Positions 1-11,604 of a stretch of 64,000 bases of DNA are shown piece after piece. Below the pieces are notes generated by a model. That model did not search any database, was not told where the DNA came from, and saw only the letters and a list, made by a program, of their open reading frames with translations. Source of the stretch: Prostheceraeus crozeri (taxonomy: Eukaryota; Platyhelminthes; Polycladida; Euryleptidae); assembly GCA_907163375.1 (NCBI GenBank), contig CAJQUW010011554.1, positions 62,001-126,000 of the forward strand. Direction: 5' to 3'. Numbering within the stretch: the stretch's first letter is position 1; each line of letters opens with the position of its first letter. The position numbers and the translations under genes were made by a program.

Positions 1-134
1 AGACCTGCATCTGGGAAATGTGATTTGAGATAAACAGTCACCTACTCTTACCCACATTAACTCCAGCGTTACTGTGATTTTAGAAGACAACGGAATTGCT
101 GGCCACGTGAATCACATTGGACTTGTGCGAAGGT
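1..134. repeat. End of duplicated block Q (array unit 0)
   Basis: This stretch matches the sequence at about 12,434-12,570 and 52,655-52,787 nearly base for base. It is the tail of the non-coding flank that precedes each pyrimidine-rich LINE in the array. No coding potential was recognised in it. The window therefore opens inside a repeat unit rather than in unique sequence. Confidence 0.75.
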
Positions 135-450
135 CACGTGAAAGTGTCAACACAGCGGAGATCGGCCGTGTTCGTGCGGTACTTGCGTCAACATCCTCGT
201 CTTCGAAAATAGAGCAGTTTGGCGTATGTCGTTCCCCCTCCGCGTGGTGGTACCCACCCCGTTCTTCGGATGGGAGGAATCGAAATGGGGGCGCTTTCCC
301 GAGTGTCCGTCTGTTAACGTGCTGCCACCATCGGGCTTTTTCCTAGCTATTTCTCCGTTGGTTGTGGAGAAATACCCCCTTCTTCTGTGTTTATCTTTAC
401 GGCCACTTTCTTTCATCTCTCTCTCCCTCGGCTTCTCACTCTTCTCCTGC

Positions 451-610
451 TCTTCATGTTAGGAATCGATTGCAATCCTGGTCCGTCATCTCGCCACCCT
501 CCTAGGTACCCATGCGGAGTCTGTCAGAGAAGTGTTGGTTACACCGGACGCTCTGTTCATTGCTCGGCATGTAAACTTTGGATTCATCTTCGCCTCTTAC
601 CACCCGTGCA
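451..610 (+). pseudogene. PHD-like zinc finger region of the LINE
   Basis: The frame reads a leucine-rich stretch, then NPGP, then a finger with CGVCQR, HCSACKLWIH and further cysteines. This is the cysteine/histidine spacing of a PHD finger, a domain known at the 5' end of some LINE open reading frames. The frame is lost soon afterwards. The same segment is seen near 12,900, 23,260 (damaged) and 53,110. It is expected to act in RNA or chromatin binding of the element's protein; that role is inferred. Confidence 0.55.
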
Positions 611-2259
611 TTCAACGCCCTGCCCAGGCGTCACCAATGTGTCCCCAGCTGTTTCTGCCTCAGATCGCTCTTACACCTGTCATGCGCCCAGTCCACCGCA
701 TCCGTCCAATCCTCGGCCCCTCTGACCTCTTCCCAGCAACCCCGCGTCGTCCTCTCCCGTCTCCACCTTCGCCCGCTGCTTCCTCCTCCATGTAGGCACG
801 CCCGCCGCTTGGAGCTCACTCACTTTTTGGTTTCAATCCTTTACGTTGTCATCTTAATCCAGGAAACGAAACATCTCCCGTCCACTACTTTTCGTATTCC
901 TGGATACAAATGCTATAGCCAGGATCGGATGATTCAGCCCCCGCCGCGTGAGTGGTGGAGACGTGGTGACTGGTTCGGGATGGTGTCACGCATCCTCTTT
1001 GGCCCATCCCTCGCTCGCTTCGTCTGACTCTTCCTGTAGCTTCCTTGGTATTCACGTGCACCTCCGTTCTAACACTTTCTCTTTGCTTAACGCCTACGCC
1101 CCCCCGCTAGCTGCGCCGCTACTGAGGTGGTCTGCTCGCGCCGTCTCTTCTCTCCTTCCTCATTCTCCTCTTCCCGTCCACCTTCATCTTCGGGGATATT
1201 ACTGCTCACCACCCCTCTCAACGACCCTTACACTACCACTCTCCTGCAGCAGTGTTCTGGATGGCGCACCTCCCCGGACCTCAGTCTGGTACCTCCGTCT
1301 CGTTCCCCTAGATGTGGCTGGTCCGTCCATCCTGACTGGATCCGACCACCTCTCCATCTCTTTTAAGATGCCTCTCTCACCACACTATTCTCCCAATGAT
1401 GCAAACCTTCTTATAACTATAAAGAGGCTCGTTGGGATGACTACATGACTCATGTAATTTTTCATTGTCCCGTCCGTGACTCGTACTCTTCTCTGACTTG
1501 TACTGAAGCCGCTGCTTCCTTTTCCTCTATCATTCTCGAAGCGGCAAAATCTTCAATTCCTTTCAGTTGCACAGGCCGGTTCCCGAAAGCTTGGTGGTCC
1601 GCGGAGCTACATCAGCTCGTCCGTGTCCGTCGCCAGGCATTCAGACGGCCCATAGAAGTGAAGCGGATCGTCAGGCTTATGTTTCTGCATCCCGTTCTGC
1701 CTCCAGAGCCACTGCTAAAGCGAAAAGGTGTCAAATCTTCGCCCTTCCTCCAACCCTCGTAAGGTCTTCTCCCTCCTCCGCTCTGTAGATGGTATTCTCA
1801 AATCCTCCACTTCTGATTCAACCTATGCCGGGTGTAGATCTGCTAGGGCCACAGCCACCCGTTAGGCTTCTTTTCTCAAGAGTCACTTCTCTAGATCTCT
1901 TCCTTCCGATCGCCGTCTTGAAAGCCGCCGCTTGCTTCGTGAGCTCCGCTCTTCTACCTGCACCTACCCACCCTTCTGTTCCCCTTTTAGCCTGTCGGAG
2001 CTCACCACAGCTAGTAGTTCTCTCTCTCTTCGTCGACCGCAGCCGGTCCTGACTACGTCTCGTGCACTCTACTCCAAAATCTTCCTCCTTCTGCTCTGGG
2101 GTTTCTTTTGTGTATCTTCAACCTCTCTTGGTCCACCCACTCCTTTCACTCCGTCTGGAAATCTTCCACCCGTTGCACAAATGTGGCAAACCCACAGACG
2201 ATTCGTTTCGTCGTATCTTCCTTACATATCGTTTCTCGAAACTGTATGAGCTTCTCGTG

Positions 2260-2780
2260 CTAGCCCGTCCACATTTTCTCTTCGGATTTAAGGATCTTCT
2301 GACCCCTCATCAGGCCGGTTTCCGCCCAGGCCACTCTACCACTGACGAGGAGATAGTTCTTATTGCTCAGTCAATCTCCGATGTCTTTCATAGCTCCAAG
2401 CCTTGTGCAATGACTGTGTTGCCTGCCTCCTTCCTTTGTTTGCTGGACCCAATCTTGTCCGAGCGTCGGTCCAGGTGGCCTTTCGAAACTCCTCCCGTAG
2501 CTCCTTCAGAGTTCGATGGGGAACCCCTCAAGGCTCTGTGCTCGGCCCAGTCCTATTCAACCTCTTCATCAACGACGTTTATTCCGTGCTCCCTCCCTCC
2601 CTCAGTCCGCTTTTCACTCTTTACTATTTGGACGATCTTACTATTTGGTCGTCTTCTATTGAATACTGCCGGCGTCCAAGAAGCTCTGTCTGAACTTGAT
2701 GCTTGGTCTCTAAAGTGGCAGCTTCCTCTAAACGCCGCTAAATGCGAAGTCTCCTTCTTCAGCAGCGTCACCCGCGAAGC
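2260..2780 (+). pseudogene. LINE reverse transcriptase fragment
   Basis: Three frames contribute recognisable RT pieces. The first carries QAGFRPGHSTTDE. The second carries GTPQGSVLGPVLFNLFINDV and then YYLDDLTIWSSS, the catalytic YxDD box. The third carries LDAWSLKWQLPLNAAKCEVS, a thumb-type motif. The frame changes near 2,400 and 2,650, so the gene is broken. The fingers, palm and thumb order is as expected for a LINE RT that copies the element's own RNA at the target site. This central RT part is absent from the copies near 14.6 and 54.8 kb, where a foreign RNase H fragment takes its place. Confidence 0.8.
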
Positions 2781-3479
2781 TTCCGTTCAGCCCTCCGTGT
2801 CTCTTTCGGTCCGCCCTCACACGTTGAACGCAACGCTTCCCTCAAGTTCCCCGGAGTTACTTTGGACCGAATACTTTCCTTCTTCCCCCATAGCTTTGCC
2901 CTGAGATCCACTCATTTCCCACGTTTAAGATCTCTCTAATGTGTTTCATCCGCTTCCTAGGATCCTTCCCAAGATTACCTTTCTTCTATATACAAGACCT
3001 TTCTTCTCTCCGTCCTCAGTAACGCTTCCCCTGGCTGATTCTCCTTCATTTACACTAAAGATCTTCAACACTTAGAAGCTGTCCACAGCTCCGCGTGCCG
3101 TGTGATCACTGGCTGCAGTTTGACCGCTCCTGTTCCTCTTCTTCTGTTGGAAGCTGGACTTCCTCCCCTCTCTGTGACTCTCACCGCCCAGTCGCTCTCT
3201 TGTTTTGAGTGTGCTCTTCGTCTCCCGCCCTCGTTTCCCCTCCTCTCTAGCGACCGATTCCGTCCCCAAGAGCGTCCGTTCCTCTTTGTGGCGCTTCTTC
3301 CGTTCTTCTCATCAACTTTCTGTAGCTGTTACTTCCACGCGTGTGCCCCTGGTCTACTGCACTCCGTTCCTCCTCCCCGTGGTCACCTCCCTCCTTCTCC
3401 ATGTCCTTGGCCGTGTCCTCCCGCTGCTCCCGTTCCGACCCGATCCCTCTTCGAATCGCTTTGGTCCGAGACCACTTTT

Positions 3480-3990
3480 CCTCCCTCCCCGCTGCTGACC
3501 TGACCATCTGGACTTGCGGCTTCGTTATTGGACGACTCGAACCAGGTGGCTTTGCTGTTTTCATAACATGATCTTCCACCTTCTCTCTTTCCTTTCATGC
3601 TGGAGCGCACTGTTGAAGCTTCACAGCTGAAATGGTTGCAATCCGGCATGCTGTGTCTTGGTCCGTTTCCCATCACTCCTCGTGTCTCTTTACCTCTCTT
3701 CTTCTCTTTATCCGACTCTCTCTCTCTCTCTCGGCTGTGTCCGTGCTCTCTTCACCCCCGTCGCCCTTCTTGTCCGCGTCTGTCCACTCTGTGTGGTCCT
3801 CTTTGTCGTCCCTCTGCTCTTCCTCGATCTCTGTGTCATTGCAGTGGCTCCCTGGTCATTCGAATATCAGCGGCAATAACACAGCAGATGCGCTTGACAA
3901 AAGTGGCACTTCTGTCCCATCTGCAGCTCCTCAGTGTCTGTCTCTTTCGAAGTTCTTCATTCGTCGTTCCCTGTTAAATTTCTGAAGGAC
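3480..3990 (+). pseudogene. LINE RNase H domain fragment
   Basis: The frame reads LTIWTCGFVIGR and GGFAVFIT, then after a frame change WLPGHSNISGNNTADALDKSG, which matches the last part of a LINE-type RNase H (H and D active-site region). In this copy the first catalytic aspartate is replaced by cysteine (WTCG); the copy near 15,450 has WTDG and the copy near 55,650 has WTCG. RNase H would remove the RNA template during reverse transcription. The gene is broken and not expected to be active. Confidence 0.65.
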
Positions 3991-4105
3991 TTGAGTTCGT
4001 TCTTCTTTGATTTCTTCGCAATCCCTGATGCAACTGAGCAACTGAGGAGGCGTCTTTCGCAGGTGCTGTCTGTTATGAGCTCTCACGTCTTTGGTGCGAC
4101 GGTGT

Positions 4106-4640
4106 GAATAGGTGCATTGTGCATAACACTGTTAGATGTATAAATGTGAGAGATTGACTCAGAAACTAGGACATTATCTAGAATATTGGAACCTCTTGTT
4201 GGATGTTTTACATTGCCATTTAGCAGAAAGTCCTCACAAAAGTTCTCCACTCGAAACTGATTGAAGTCACCCAAAATGATAATAGAATATTTCGGCTTTA
4301 CTGATAATGCATAGTTATGGAGGAATGTCACATGATTGTGTATTTCATTCAAAGAAGATTGAAGGAGTCCAGGAGGAATATACAAGAAAATTACAAAGCA
4401 TTCACAACAGGAAATGTTAAGTAGAATGTATTCACAAAACTTTGAACCAGCATCCTGATGATTGACCACTTCATAATTTATTCCCAATTTAACATTAATC
4501 GTAACTCCAACTCTTTTACGTTTAGCGAAGATTCTGTTATACAAGCTAAATCTGGTTGAATAGAGAGTGCAGTCGAGGCGAACTCATCAAGTTTACCCAA
4601 CAAAGACCGAACATTCGTTAGAAAAATCTTAGGGTAAAAA
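4106..4640 (-). pseudogene. Fragment of a second LINE: apurinic-type endonuclease
   Basis: Read on the minus strand, this gives LGKLDEF near the start, then VGVTINVKLGINYEVVNHQ, then IIILGDFNQFRVENF with the GDFN motif of the exonuclease-endonuclease-phosphatase fold. It stops after NAPI, before the SDHLSL box that is present in its relative at 42.4-42.9 kb. It is a truncated non-LTR endonuclease of a family different from the pyrimidine-rich LINE. Reading frames are partly open (4,083-4,544), but with neither RT nor the final catalytic motif it cannot be functional. Confidence 0.65.
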
Positions 4641-4845
4641 TACGATTACTTTTGTTGGGTTAAAATTACATTTGAAAATATAAATATAGTTGTAATAAAA
4701 AATAGTTGTCACTGTCTTGATGTCAACTTTCTCCGTCAAACAAAAGTACAGAGACACTGCTGTATGCAAAGCCTGTAATAGTTGAGGAAGTGAACCGTGA
4801 TAGTGGAAAAAGGATTGTCTTTTCACTCCGTGAGTAGAGAAGACA

Positions 4846-7800
4846 AGCCTTCCTAGGCTCGATCAGACCTACGCACCAAAGGTCACATCAGAGACCAAAG
4901 TGAAATACTAGTTTGTTTGAGAACATAACCTCTTACCCTCACGTTAATCGTGTGTGATCCCTCCTCTAAAGCGCATATTAAAATGGAAAGTGTACTCATA
5001 TTTTTTGGAGAAGGCTGGAGGATTTTCCTGTCTGTTAGAGAGTGGAGAAAAACCGTGTGAAGCACACATCAACTAGATGGGAGGAGCCGAGTCGCATGCT
5101 TGCAACGTAAAGCGACATTTGACAAACTTTCATCGAAAATGATTGATAATTGATGCAGCAATGATCCTTAAAATTGGTTCAGGTAAGCCTATAATGATCT
5201 ATGATGTAGGTTCTACTTGCCACCCGAAGTCGGAGTCCTATCAAAAGCCGGAGTCGTATCAACCCCCGGAGTCGGAGTCCTATCAAATTGATGAGACTCT
5301 GCATCCCTGCTTTCTAGTTGCTTTTTCGTCAAATCGGGGTTTATGTAAACTTGCTTGAAAGCATCATTATTTCGGAGCAGATTGGATTTCGTCAGTATTT
5401 GAGACCGATCATCAAGCTTTGTGAACGCCTCTCCATGCGTGAAGTGAGAGACGTTGCATCTGCATGAGCTGTGATGTGCTTTACGTCCAAATCAATTGCG
5501 CAGATTTGATCACTTGCAACGGATGTCAGACGAAGGAGAATGTTGAGCTTTGAAGTGTCAGAACCGAGCATCAGAGGAGAGCAGAGAAGGCGGCGATAAC
5601 ACAATGGCCCGTGTCAATAACACACGTTGTTCCTCAAACTTAAAGTAATGGAAATTACCTCTGGCTGTGATAACTATTTCCGTCACTTTAGCTGTTGGTA
5701 TTTACTGATTACCTGCAACTGTATAGGCTAATTTTAGATCTAGGAGCTATTTAGATTGACTTTTTGCACATTATTCTCTTACACTGAACATCAACAATTA
5801 GTCCTGTGAACATTCCAACTTCACCAACAATAAGACACGATCATCGTCAAAACAATCATTGTATCGAAGCAGAGAAAATGAATGCAGACTTTGCATAGAT
5901 ATCAGCTCTGGGTAGCGGAAATTGTTGCGTCACCTAAGCTATCGGTATTAATAAGGTGTAGGGAATTATCAGATTAATTTCCCTGAAGCTGTATTTGTAA
6001 GGGTCTGCAAGTCAACCAGACCTAAGCTAATGTACATTTACAAATCCGTGCATCACGTCACATTAATGAATCCCCCGCTGCGCAGGATCATGATAAGCGC
6101 AAGCCAGGCTCTACATTCGATAAATAGTGAATTTTCCGAAAACTTCACTTTATTCTAATAGAATAATAAATCCAAATCTCTTAACGTTATCCATACCTGT
6201 GAGCGATTCGGTCCCATGTCACATTTTTGCAGAGGTCCTTTCAGTGTTTTAGCGTATTTTCAAACTTTCAGTAAAATACTGCTCGATTTGGTCCACTAAA
6301 ATGTCAAACGCCAATCAAAGAGAGGTCATCAGACAATGACTGAGAAACAGACTCATGACTGCTCATGTAGGAATTCTTTCTGTCTACAATAGTATTCATT
6401 TCAAACTTTGAAATCAGGCATTTTGTCAGGCTATATTTCTCCGAAGTTTGGTGTGTATGTGTGTGTTATGCGTGTGGATCTGATTCAAATATGACCAAAT
6501 TTGAAAGAATGAGCCGAAGAACATTCAAATGTATTGAAGTAGTTACGTTTTAGCAGCACATCAAAATCAAGAAAAGAGAAAACTAATAATATCTTTGCTG
6601 TGAAATTCTTAAATTATTCATTTAGCTACTTAGTACCTACAGTATACCAAACCAAATGTTCTGCTGTTCAAAAACTTTATCCTAAAGCAATTTGAACAGC
6701 CGAAAGTTCGGTGTAAGACCTCTGCTGCATGTAGGCTACCAACTGAATTTAAATATTGTTGTGCAGGGCTTCTAGCTTTCTTTTTATCAGAAAAGTATTT
6801 TATAGAAATATATGTGTTCAAATATCAAAAGCTATTTATTGCACAAATTCCACTGTTTTCATTAAAAATTGATGCTATCGTAAAAAACATACATTGGAAA
6901 AAATGTTAATTACAATTGTTTTATCATTTAAACTATTATTTTTGAAGAAGCAAGGAATAGTATGCAGGTAGGCCCTACTCATGAAAGTCCTATCATAATA
7001 CACAACCGAATATTTTGTTATTCTATGGTTTCACTATTTCATGCACTTTGGATCTGCTAGGCATCGGCAGATTTTAGTGTTATACATACTGAGCACTTAT
7101 GAATGTTCGTAAAATTTTGTGTCACTGTGGATCTTTGACATTGTGAGAGTTTGCCAATAGGAAATATGCCTGTATGTTGTAATATTATCACACTCGACAA
7201 TGTTTTAGCGGTTTCATTTTAAGAAAGTTGAGTATACCACAATAATGCTGAAATTGTGCGAAATACTCATAATACTCATGGCGTGTCAAAACGTGGAAAA
7301 GTATTATTCTTCTAAATATGTTCTCTATATTCAATTTACAGCAAATGGACGGTTTTACTGATGATTTTTCACTTTCAAGGACTTCTTCAGGACTTTGATT
7401 TAGGGTTCATCCGGCTCTGTAACAGAATGGGATGAGATATTTGAAGAAGAGATACTGGAGACGATGTTAAAATCCCCTGAGGCCAATTCCCTTAAATCCC
7501 CCTGGCTTTCGGAGAAGGCAATGTAATGAAAGAGCCGATTGTTAGAGAGAATGGAAAATGACATCATGCAAGCAGGGCTGAGGGCTGACCCATTGGTACG
7601 AGGAGTGTGGACATCTCAGACACCAACGTTGATATGAACCTCAAGTGACTGCTTGCGAGATTTCCTCATTAGTTGTAGAAGTCGCATTGGTTTGAATGAT
7701 GCTCATGGAATCCCAACGTTCTTTCATCGCGAAGACTAATTTCTTTCACTTCATTGCTTGTTGTCGAATTATTTCTCCTATGCGATTAACTTTGTGTTTT

Positions 7801-8825
7801 ATACAAGATTTTGTAAGTTCCTCAAACTTGTAAATATACAGGGTGTTCCTTATTCACATGTGTTTTCTTTCATCCTATCTGAAAAGAAGAGGAACGCACC
7901 GGGTTGAAATGGTGAGATGCACTGATTTGCAGTAGCCATGGTGATGTCCGTTGTCGCTCTCTTTTTGTCTGTCGGACTACAAAGCGGCGATGTGATCGTG
8001 TTAGTCTTTGTGGATCATTCAGACGTAGGAGTATAGAGCATTCTTCTCTTTTGTAACTTGGCTTGTGAACTTTGACTTAACTCAGCTCACCATCTGATAT
8101 CTGGAAATGCTTTGAACCTTCATGCTTTCTTATCCCTGCTCCTTATTTTACATCGATGATAATTTTGAAAATATTGGCACTTTATTAGGCTAATGATGCT
8201 TCTGTTGATGGTATAAAATTCATTCAGTCAGCAGTTCGTCCTCTGTTGGATCTTCCTTGGACATTTAGTTAACGAATGTGGTGGTATAACTGAATTGGCA
8301 ATGCACCACTTGTCGATGTGGAAGTCTTGAAGGTCATTGGTTCGAGTCTATTCTCATTAGGAAGTGTCACTGCTCTCACTGTGTGTTAAATGTCTCAATC
8401 TCTAGTGTCACCAGGTCATTGCTGTCCAACCCCTTGGGAATTGGGAAGGGTGAAGTAAAAGATTAGGAATAGATTGAATCGTGTACGTTGTTTGTATTGA
8501 TCTGTTCACTAAAGTGGGAAAATTTCTAAATCATATTTTGAGATTTCAAGTTACCTCTGTCGATTGCATATGCATTTTTGTCTACTTTTCGTTTCAGATT
8601 GGACATCGGTGAATTCGCAGCAGTCTGAAGTGAATATTTTTGAGTGAGTAGCAGAGATAGTGCTCGCATCGAACGAAATAGGGTCCGGTAACTGGAAGCC
8701 TAATTGAAAATTTGATTGGTCGTGGAATTGACGATATCAGAGAGTCCACAGCAATCAATAGTTGATCTTTGTGATGACTGAGGAAGTTTGACAGATCTTG
8801 TTATTATATCCTTTTTGATAGTAGC
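4846..8825. repeat. Block P, unit 1: non-coding flank upstream of the zinc-finger gene
   Basis: About 4 kb without a convincing gene. It is repeated at 17,449-21,104 (nearly full), from 42,871 (second half only) and from about 61,430 (last part only), so its limits are defined by the repeats. Visible details are a short GGAGTC/CCTATCAA repeat near 5,226-5,286, a GT-rich tract near 6,451, and a fragment near 7,540-7,632 that corresponds to the retroelement ORF better preserved at 43,728. The sequence TATACAGGGTGTTCC at 7,836 resembles the end of a mariner-like element, but no partner end was found. Confidence 0.7.
8583..8597 (+). promoter_or_regulatory. Predicted splice acceptor upstream of the zinc-finger gene
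   Basis: A pyrimidine-rich run ending in TTTCAG lies about 230 bp before the ATG. The same site is kept at 20,863, 45,033 and 62,246 in the other copies, which suggests that the coding exon follows a 5' untranslated exon. The donor site and first exon were not identified. Confidence 0.4.
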
Positions 8826-9929
8826 ATGTCCTCTAAAATCAAAAAGTCAATGTCAAATTGTTCAAGTGACGTTGTCACCAAAAAGTTTGTTCATATAAGA
8901 GAGAGGAGATTTCAATGTAACTATTGCTCTAAATCATTCTTCACGAAGAATAGTAAATTCGTTCACGAACAAGGTGTTCATATAAGAGATAAGTCCTATC
9001 AGTGCCAATATTGCTCTAAGGTTTTCTTCAGGAAAAGTGAAATAGACATTCACGAGCAAAGTGTTCATATAAGAGATAAGTCTTACCAGTGCCAATATTG
9101 CTCTAAATCATTCTTCCTGAAGAGTAGAAAAGTCGTACACGAACAGAGTGTTCATGTCAAAGATAAGTCTTATCAGTGCCAATATTGCCCTAAATCATTC
9201 GTCACGAAGGGTAGAAAAGTCGTGCACGAACAAAGTGTTCATGTCAGAGATAAGTCCTATCAGTGTCAATATTGCTCTAAATCATTCTTCACGAAGGGTA
9301 GTAAAGTCTTACACGAACAAGGTGTTCATATAAGAGATAAGTCTTATCAGTGCCAATATTGCTCTAAATCATTCTTCACGAAGAATAGAAAATTCTTACA
9401 CGAAAAAAGTGTTCATGAAAGAGATAAGTCCTACCAGTGTCAATATTGCCCTAAATCTTTCTTCCGAAGTGATGTTAAAGTCAGTCACGAAAAAAAAGCT
9501 CATTTGAAAGAGAAGCCTTTTCAATGTAGATATTGTCCTAAATTTTTCTCCTATCGAATATCTCAGGGTAGTCATGAAGGAATCTGTGAACATCAAATCC
9601 ATCATGAACATGAAATTTGTAATTCCGATGAAGAATCGTCAAATGCCAAGAATTCTGCATCTGCTCCAGAAATGAGTAGTGACAGAAAACCACAGACTGA
9701 AGATGTTCAGAAGCTCATTGAATTAGTCAATAGTGAAAAAGCAAATTCTGACATGCATCTGCAATGTAAGCCCAACGAGACGAAGAAAGTGGAGGTGAAG
9801 TCGAGACGTTGCAGTTCGTGCTTGAAAATGTACAATCGCGAAACAGATAGGACTCATCCAATTTTCATCAAGAACGGATATGAAACTCCTTCTCTGTGTG
9901 ACCGTTGTTCTGATGTGTTATACTCGTAG
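8826..9929 (+). CDS. C2H2 zinc-finger protein, array copy 1
   Basis: An intact frame of 367 residues. A short serine/lysine-rich start is followed by eight tandem C2H2 fingers of the form CxYC-x12-H-x4-H, from about residue 30 to 255, joined by linkers of the type RDKSYQ rather than the canonical TGEKP. A spacer of about 60 residues, rich in S, N and E, leads to a conserved carboxy-terminal module with two CxxC pairs (CSSCLKMYN and CDRCSDVLYS). The fingers predict nuclear DNA binding; the end module may bind another zinc ion, which is inference. The first ATG is conserved in all copies as MSSxxKKSM. Paralogues lie at 21.1, 45.3 and 62.5 kb with a fragment at 49.8 kb. It could be a lineage-specific transcription factor or a defence factor against mobile DNA. 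Confidence 0.85.
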   Translation: MSSKIKKSMSNCSSDVVTKKFVHIRERRFQCNYCSKSFFTKNSKFVHEQGVHIRDKSYQCQYCSKVFFRKSEIDIHEQSVHIRDKSYQCQYCSKSFFLKSRKVVHEQSVHVKDKSYQCQYCPKSFVTKGRKVVHEQSVHVRDKSYQCQYCSKSFFTKGSKVLHEQGVHIRDKSYQCQYCSKSFFTKNRKFLHEKSVHERDKSYQCQYCPKSFFRSDVKVSHEKKAHLKEKPFQCRYCPKFFSYRISQGSHEGICEHQIHHEHEICNSDEESSNAKNSASAPEMSSDRKPQTEDVQKLIELVNSEKANSDMHLQCKPNETKKVEVKSRRCSSCLKMYNRETDRTHPIFIKNGYETPSLCDRCSDVLYS

Positions 9930-10354
9930 AGGTGAAGCAGGATTAATGTCATGATTTGAGGATCAACGGGAGTTGGAATGATGTATGCATTTTAGTGTAC
10001 TGCGTGCAATGTATTGCCTAGAGAACTGTATTAACATGAAAACGATGATTTACTGGAACGACCTTTTTTGAATGTGAGTTGCATTGTAATTCTACATTTG
10101 GATGTTCGCTCGCTTTATGAATGAAGCACGTGTACTTGTAAAATTGAGTGATGTGCCGGATTTGTTGTCAGAAGCCGTGCTCTGATTCCTCTGTAAATGA
10201 TGATTTGGTCTCCACTTGAGTGTGATTTGGTAGTTATTTATCATTACCTCTGAATGTGCCGATAAATACAGATTGCTTAGAATAGAATGATTTTCTTCCT
10301 TATCTTCATGTACGAGGACAAGAGTTGGCATTTGTATGGTCAAAACGTCGTGCA
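9930..10354. repeat. 3' flank of zinc-finger gene, unit 1
   Basis: Non-coding sequence repeated after each zinc-finger gene (22,208-22,633; 46,377-46,802; 50,272-50,575; 63,680-63,983). It begins GAGGTGAAGCAGG in most copies and runs up to the mariner-like end. The minus-strand frame across part of it shows no recognised domain. It probably includes the 3' untranslated region of the gene. Confidence 0.6.
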
Positions 10355-11602
10355 CAGGGTGTTTCAGTTGATCTGGCTGATTTTTCGAGACGAGTTTTAG
10401 CATGTGTAAGAAGATGTTTGACAACGTTCCAAGGAAAGTACATTGTATTCTATGCATTTTAATTATGAAAATAGACCAAGAATGCTTAAATAACAAGAAT
10501 TATAGCTATCAAGAAACAAATCGTTTTATTTGGGTTTTCCTTCATACAAATGAAGTTTTCCAATATTCTGTTCAACAGAAACAGCACAACGGTGAATGAG
10601 TCGCCTGATCACATCAGTGTCGATCTCGCAAAGAATGACCACTGGCTTCGTTATCAAATCTTGGCGTCCGAGGTCGGGAATCACTGAAAAGACGTCGTAG
10701 ATAAACCGATTAGCAGAAATGATTTGCGACAGGTCAGGTGATCTTGGTGGCCAGGTAATAGGTCCACCTCGTCCTCTCCAGCGTCAGGTAACGTTGCGAT
10801 TGAAATGATCTCTGCAACAATCACATAATAAGCAGGAGTGCAATGGAGTTCATGCCATTGATATCGATTGGATTAAACAATAGCGGTGTCACAATTGTTT
10901 GAAGAATCTCCAAATATACAGGAGCTGTGACCGGAGAATCGATGAGCTTGAAAAATATATCGTCGTATAAATAGATGAACTTATTGCGATTATTAACGGA
11001 ACCATTCAAATGAAATGTTGCCCCGTCACCGAAATTGATGTTCATCACGAAGTTGCGAATTCTCCGTGATGTCTCTCCAAGATCGTCTGACAAAAACCGT
11101 TGCGATTAAATCATCTGTTTCGATCTTTCGCATAGACTTGAAATTCCAAGGATGGAGACATTCTTCCTTCAAAATCCGATTCACGCTGGCTGGTGACACC
11201 CGACATTGTTGTGCAACTTTGCGTTGTGATGTAGTTGGTTCCATGAAGCGGTCCTTCCAGTGTCGTAGAGTTCGAGCAGGTAGCGGTTCTTTATCATTTT
11301 CCTCTTGAGCTTTCTCATAATTGAAAGTGATAGAATGTTCTGCGATTGTAAGAATTTCAACGCTCGTCAAATGTTTGTACTCAATTTCTGAATGAAACTC
11401 AAAAGACACATAAGCGAATCTCATCACCTTTATGAAGTCTGTTCACAGGCAACGAATTAAGTCACACATTACTTGCTAGAACAGTTCATGCGGTGACATA
11501 ACTAGAGTTTTTGGTAGAATAAATGGCTCATCACATTACTTTTGAAAAAGGATTGCTTAAGCCAAATAAAGATAAATCGTCCAGATCAACTGAAACACCC
11601 TC
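10355..11602 (-). mobile_element. Tc1/mariner-like element, copy 1, with both terminal repeats
   Basis: The left end reads AGGGTGTTTCAGTTGATCTG and the right end is its reverse complement, followed by TA (11,603-11,604), the usual target dinucleotide; the left flank has CA instead. The element is about 1.25 kb. Two minus-strand pieces of transposase are seen: a helix-turn-helix part (11,026-11,427, with SPASVNRILKEECLHPW) and a catalytic-domain part (10,821-11,093, with INFGDGATFHLNGSVNN). The family resembles arthropod mariner-like transposases with a DUF4817-type start. Frames are broken, so the copy is inactive. It sits at the same place in every unit and therefore predates the duplications. 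Confidence 0.7.
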
Positions 11603-11604
11603 TA

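Larger units (their letters stand above)
135..4105 (+). mobile_element. Pyrimidine-rich LINE, copy 1 (longest copy)
   Basis: This is a non-LTR retrotransposon of about 4 kb with many frameshifts. In order it shows a short segment ending NPGP followed by a PHD-like cysteine-rich finger (about 450-600), endonuclease-like segments (about 800-1,450), a reverse transcriptase (about 2,260-2,780) and an RNase H (about 3,480-3,990). The PHD, endonuclease, RT and RNase H order suggests an I- or CR1-group LINE, but the clade cannot be fixed by eye. The 5' boundary is inferred from copy 3, where homology begins at the same CACGTG. The coding strand is strikingly rich in C and T. Copies lie at about 12,572, 22,937 and 52,788, with a fragment at 48,025. 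Confidence 0.75.

Noticed and set aside
226-3985. Many overlapping open frames of 60-280 codons on both strands of LINE copy 1
   Set aside because: They result from the pyrimidine bias, which removes stop codons; apart from the PHD, endonuclease, RT and RNase H pieces they show no domain and do not agree between copies.
4883-5604. Small minus-strand frames conserved at 17,503 and 18,050
   Set aside because: The conservation is that of the whole duplicated block; the frames have no recognisable features and no evidence of selection on codons.
7836-7920. A further mariner-like element starting at ACAGGGTGTTCC
   Set aside because: No matching right end or transposase was found nearby in any unit; only a resemblance at one end.
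9148-9611. Alternative-frame ORFs over the zinc-finger genes
   Set aside because: Shadows of the repeated finger codons; each finger repeat creates the same text in the other frames.
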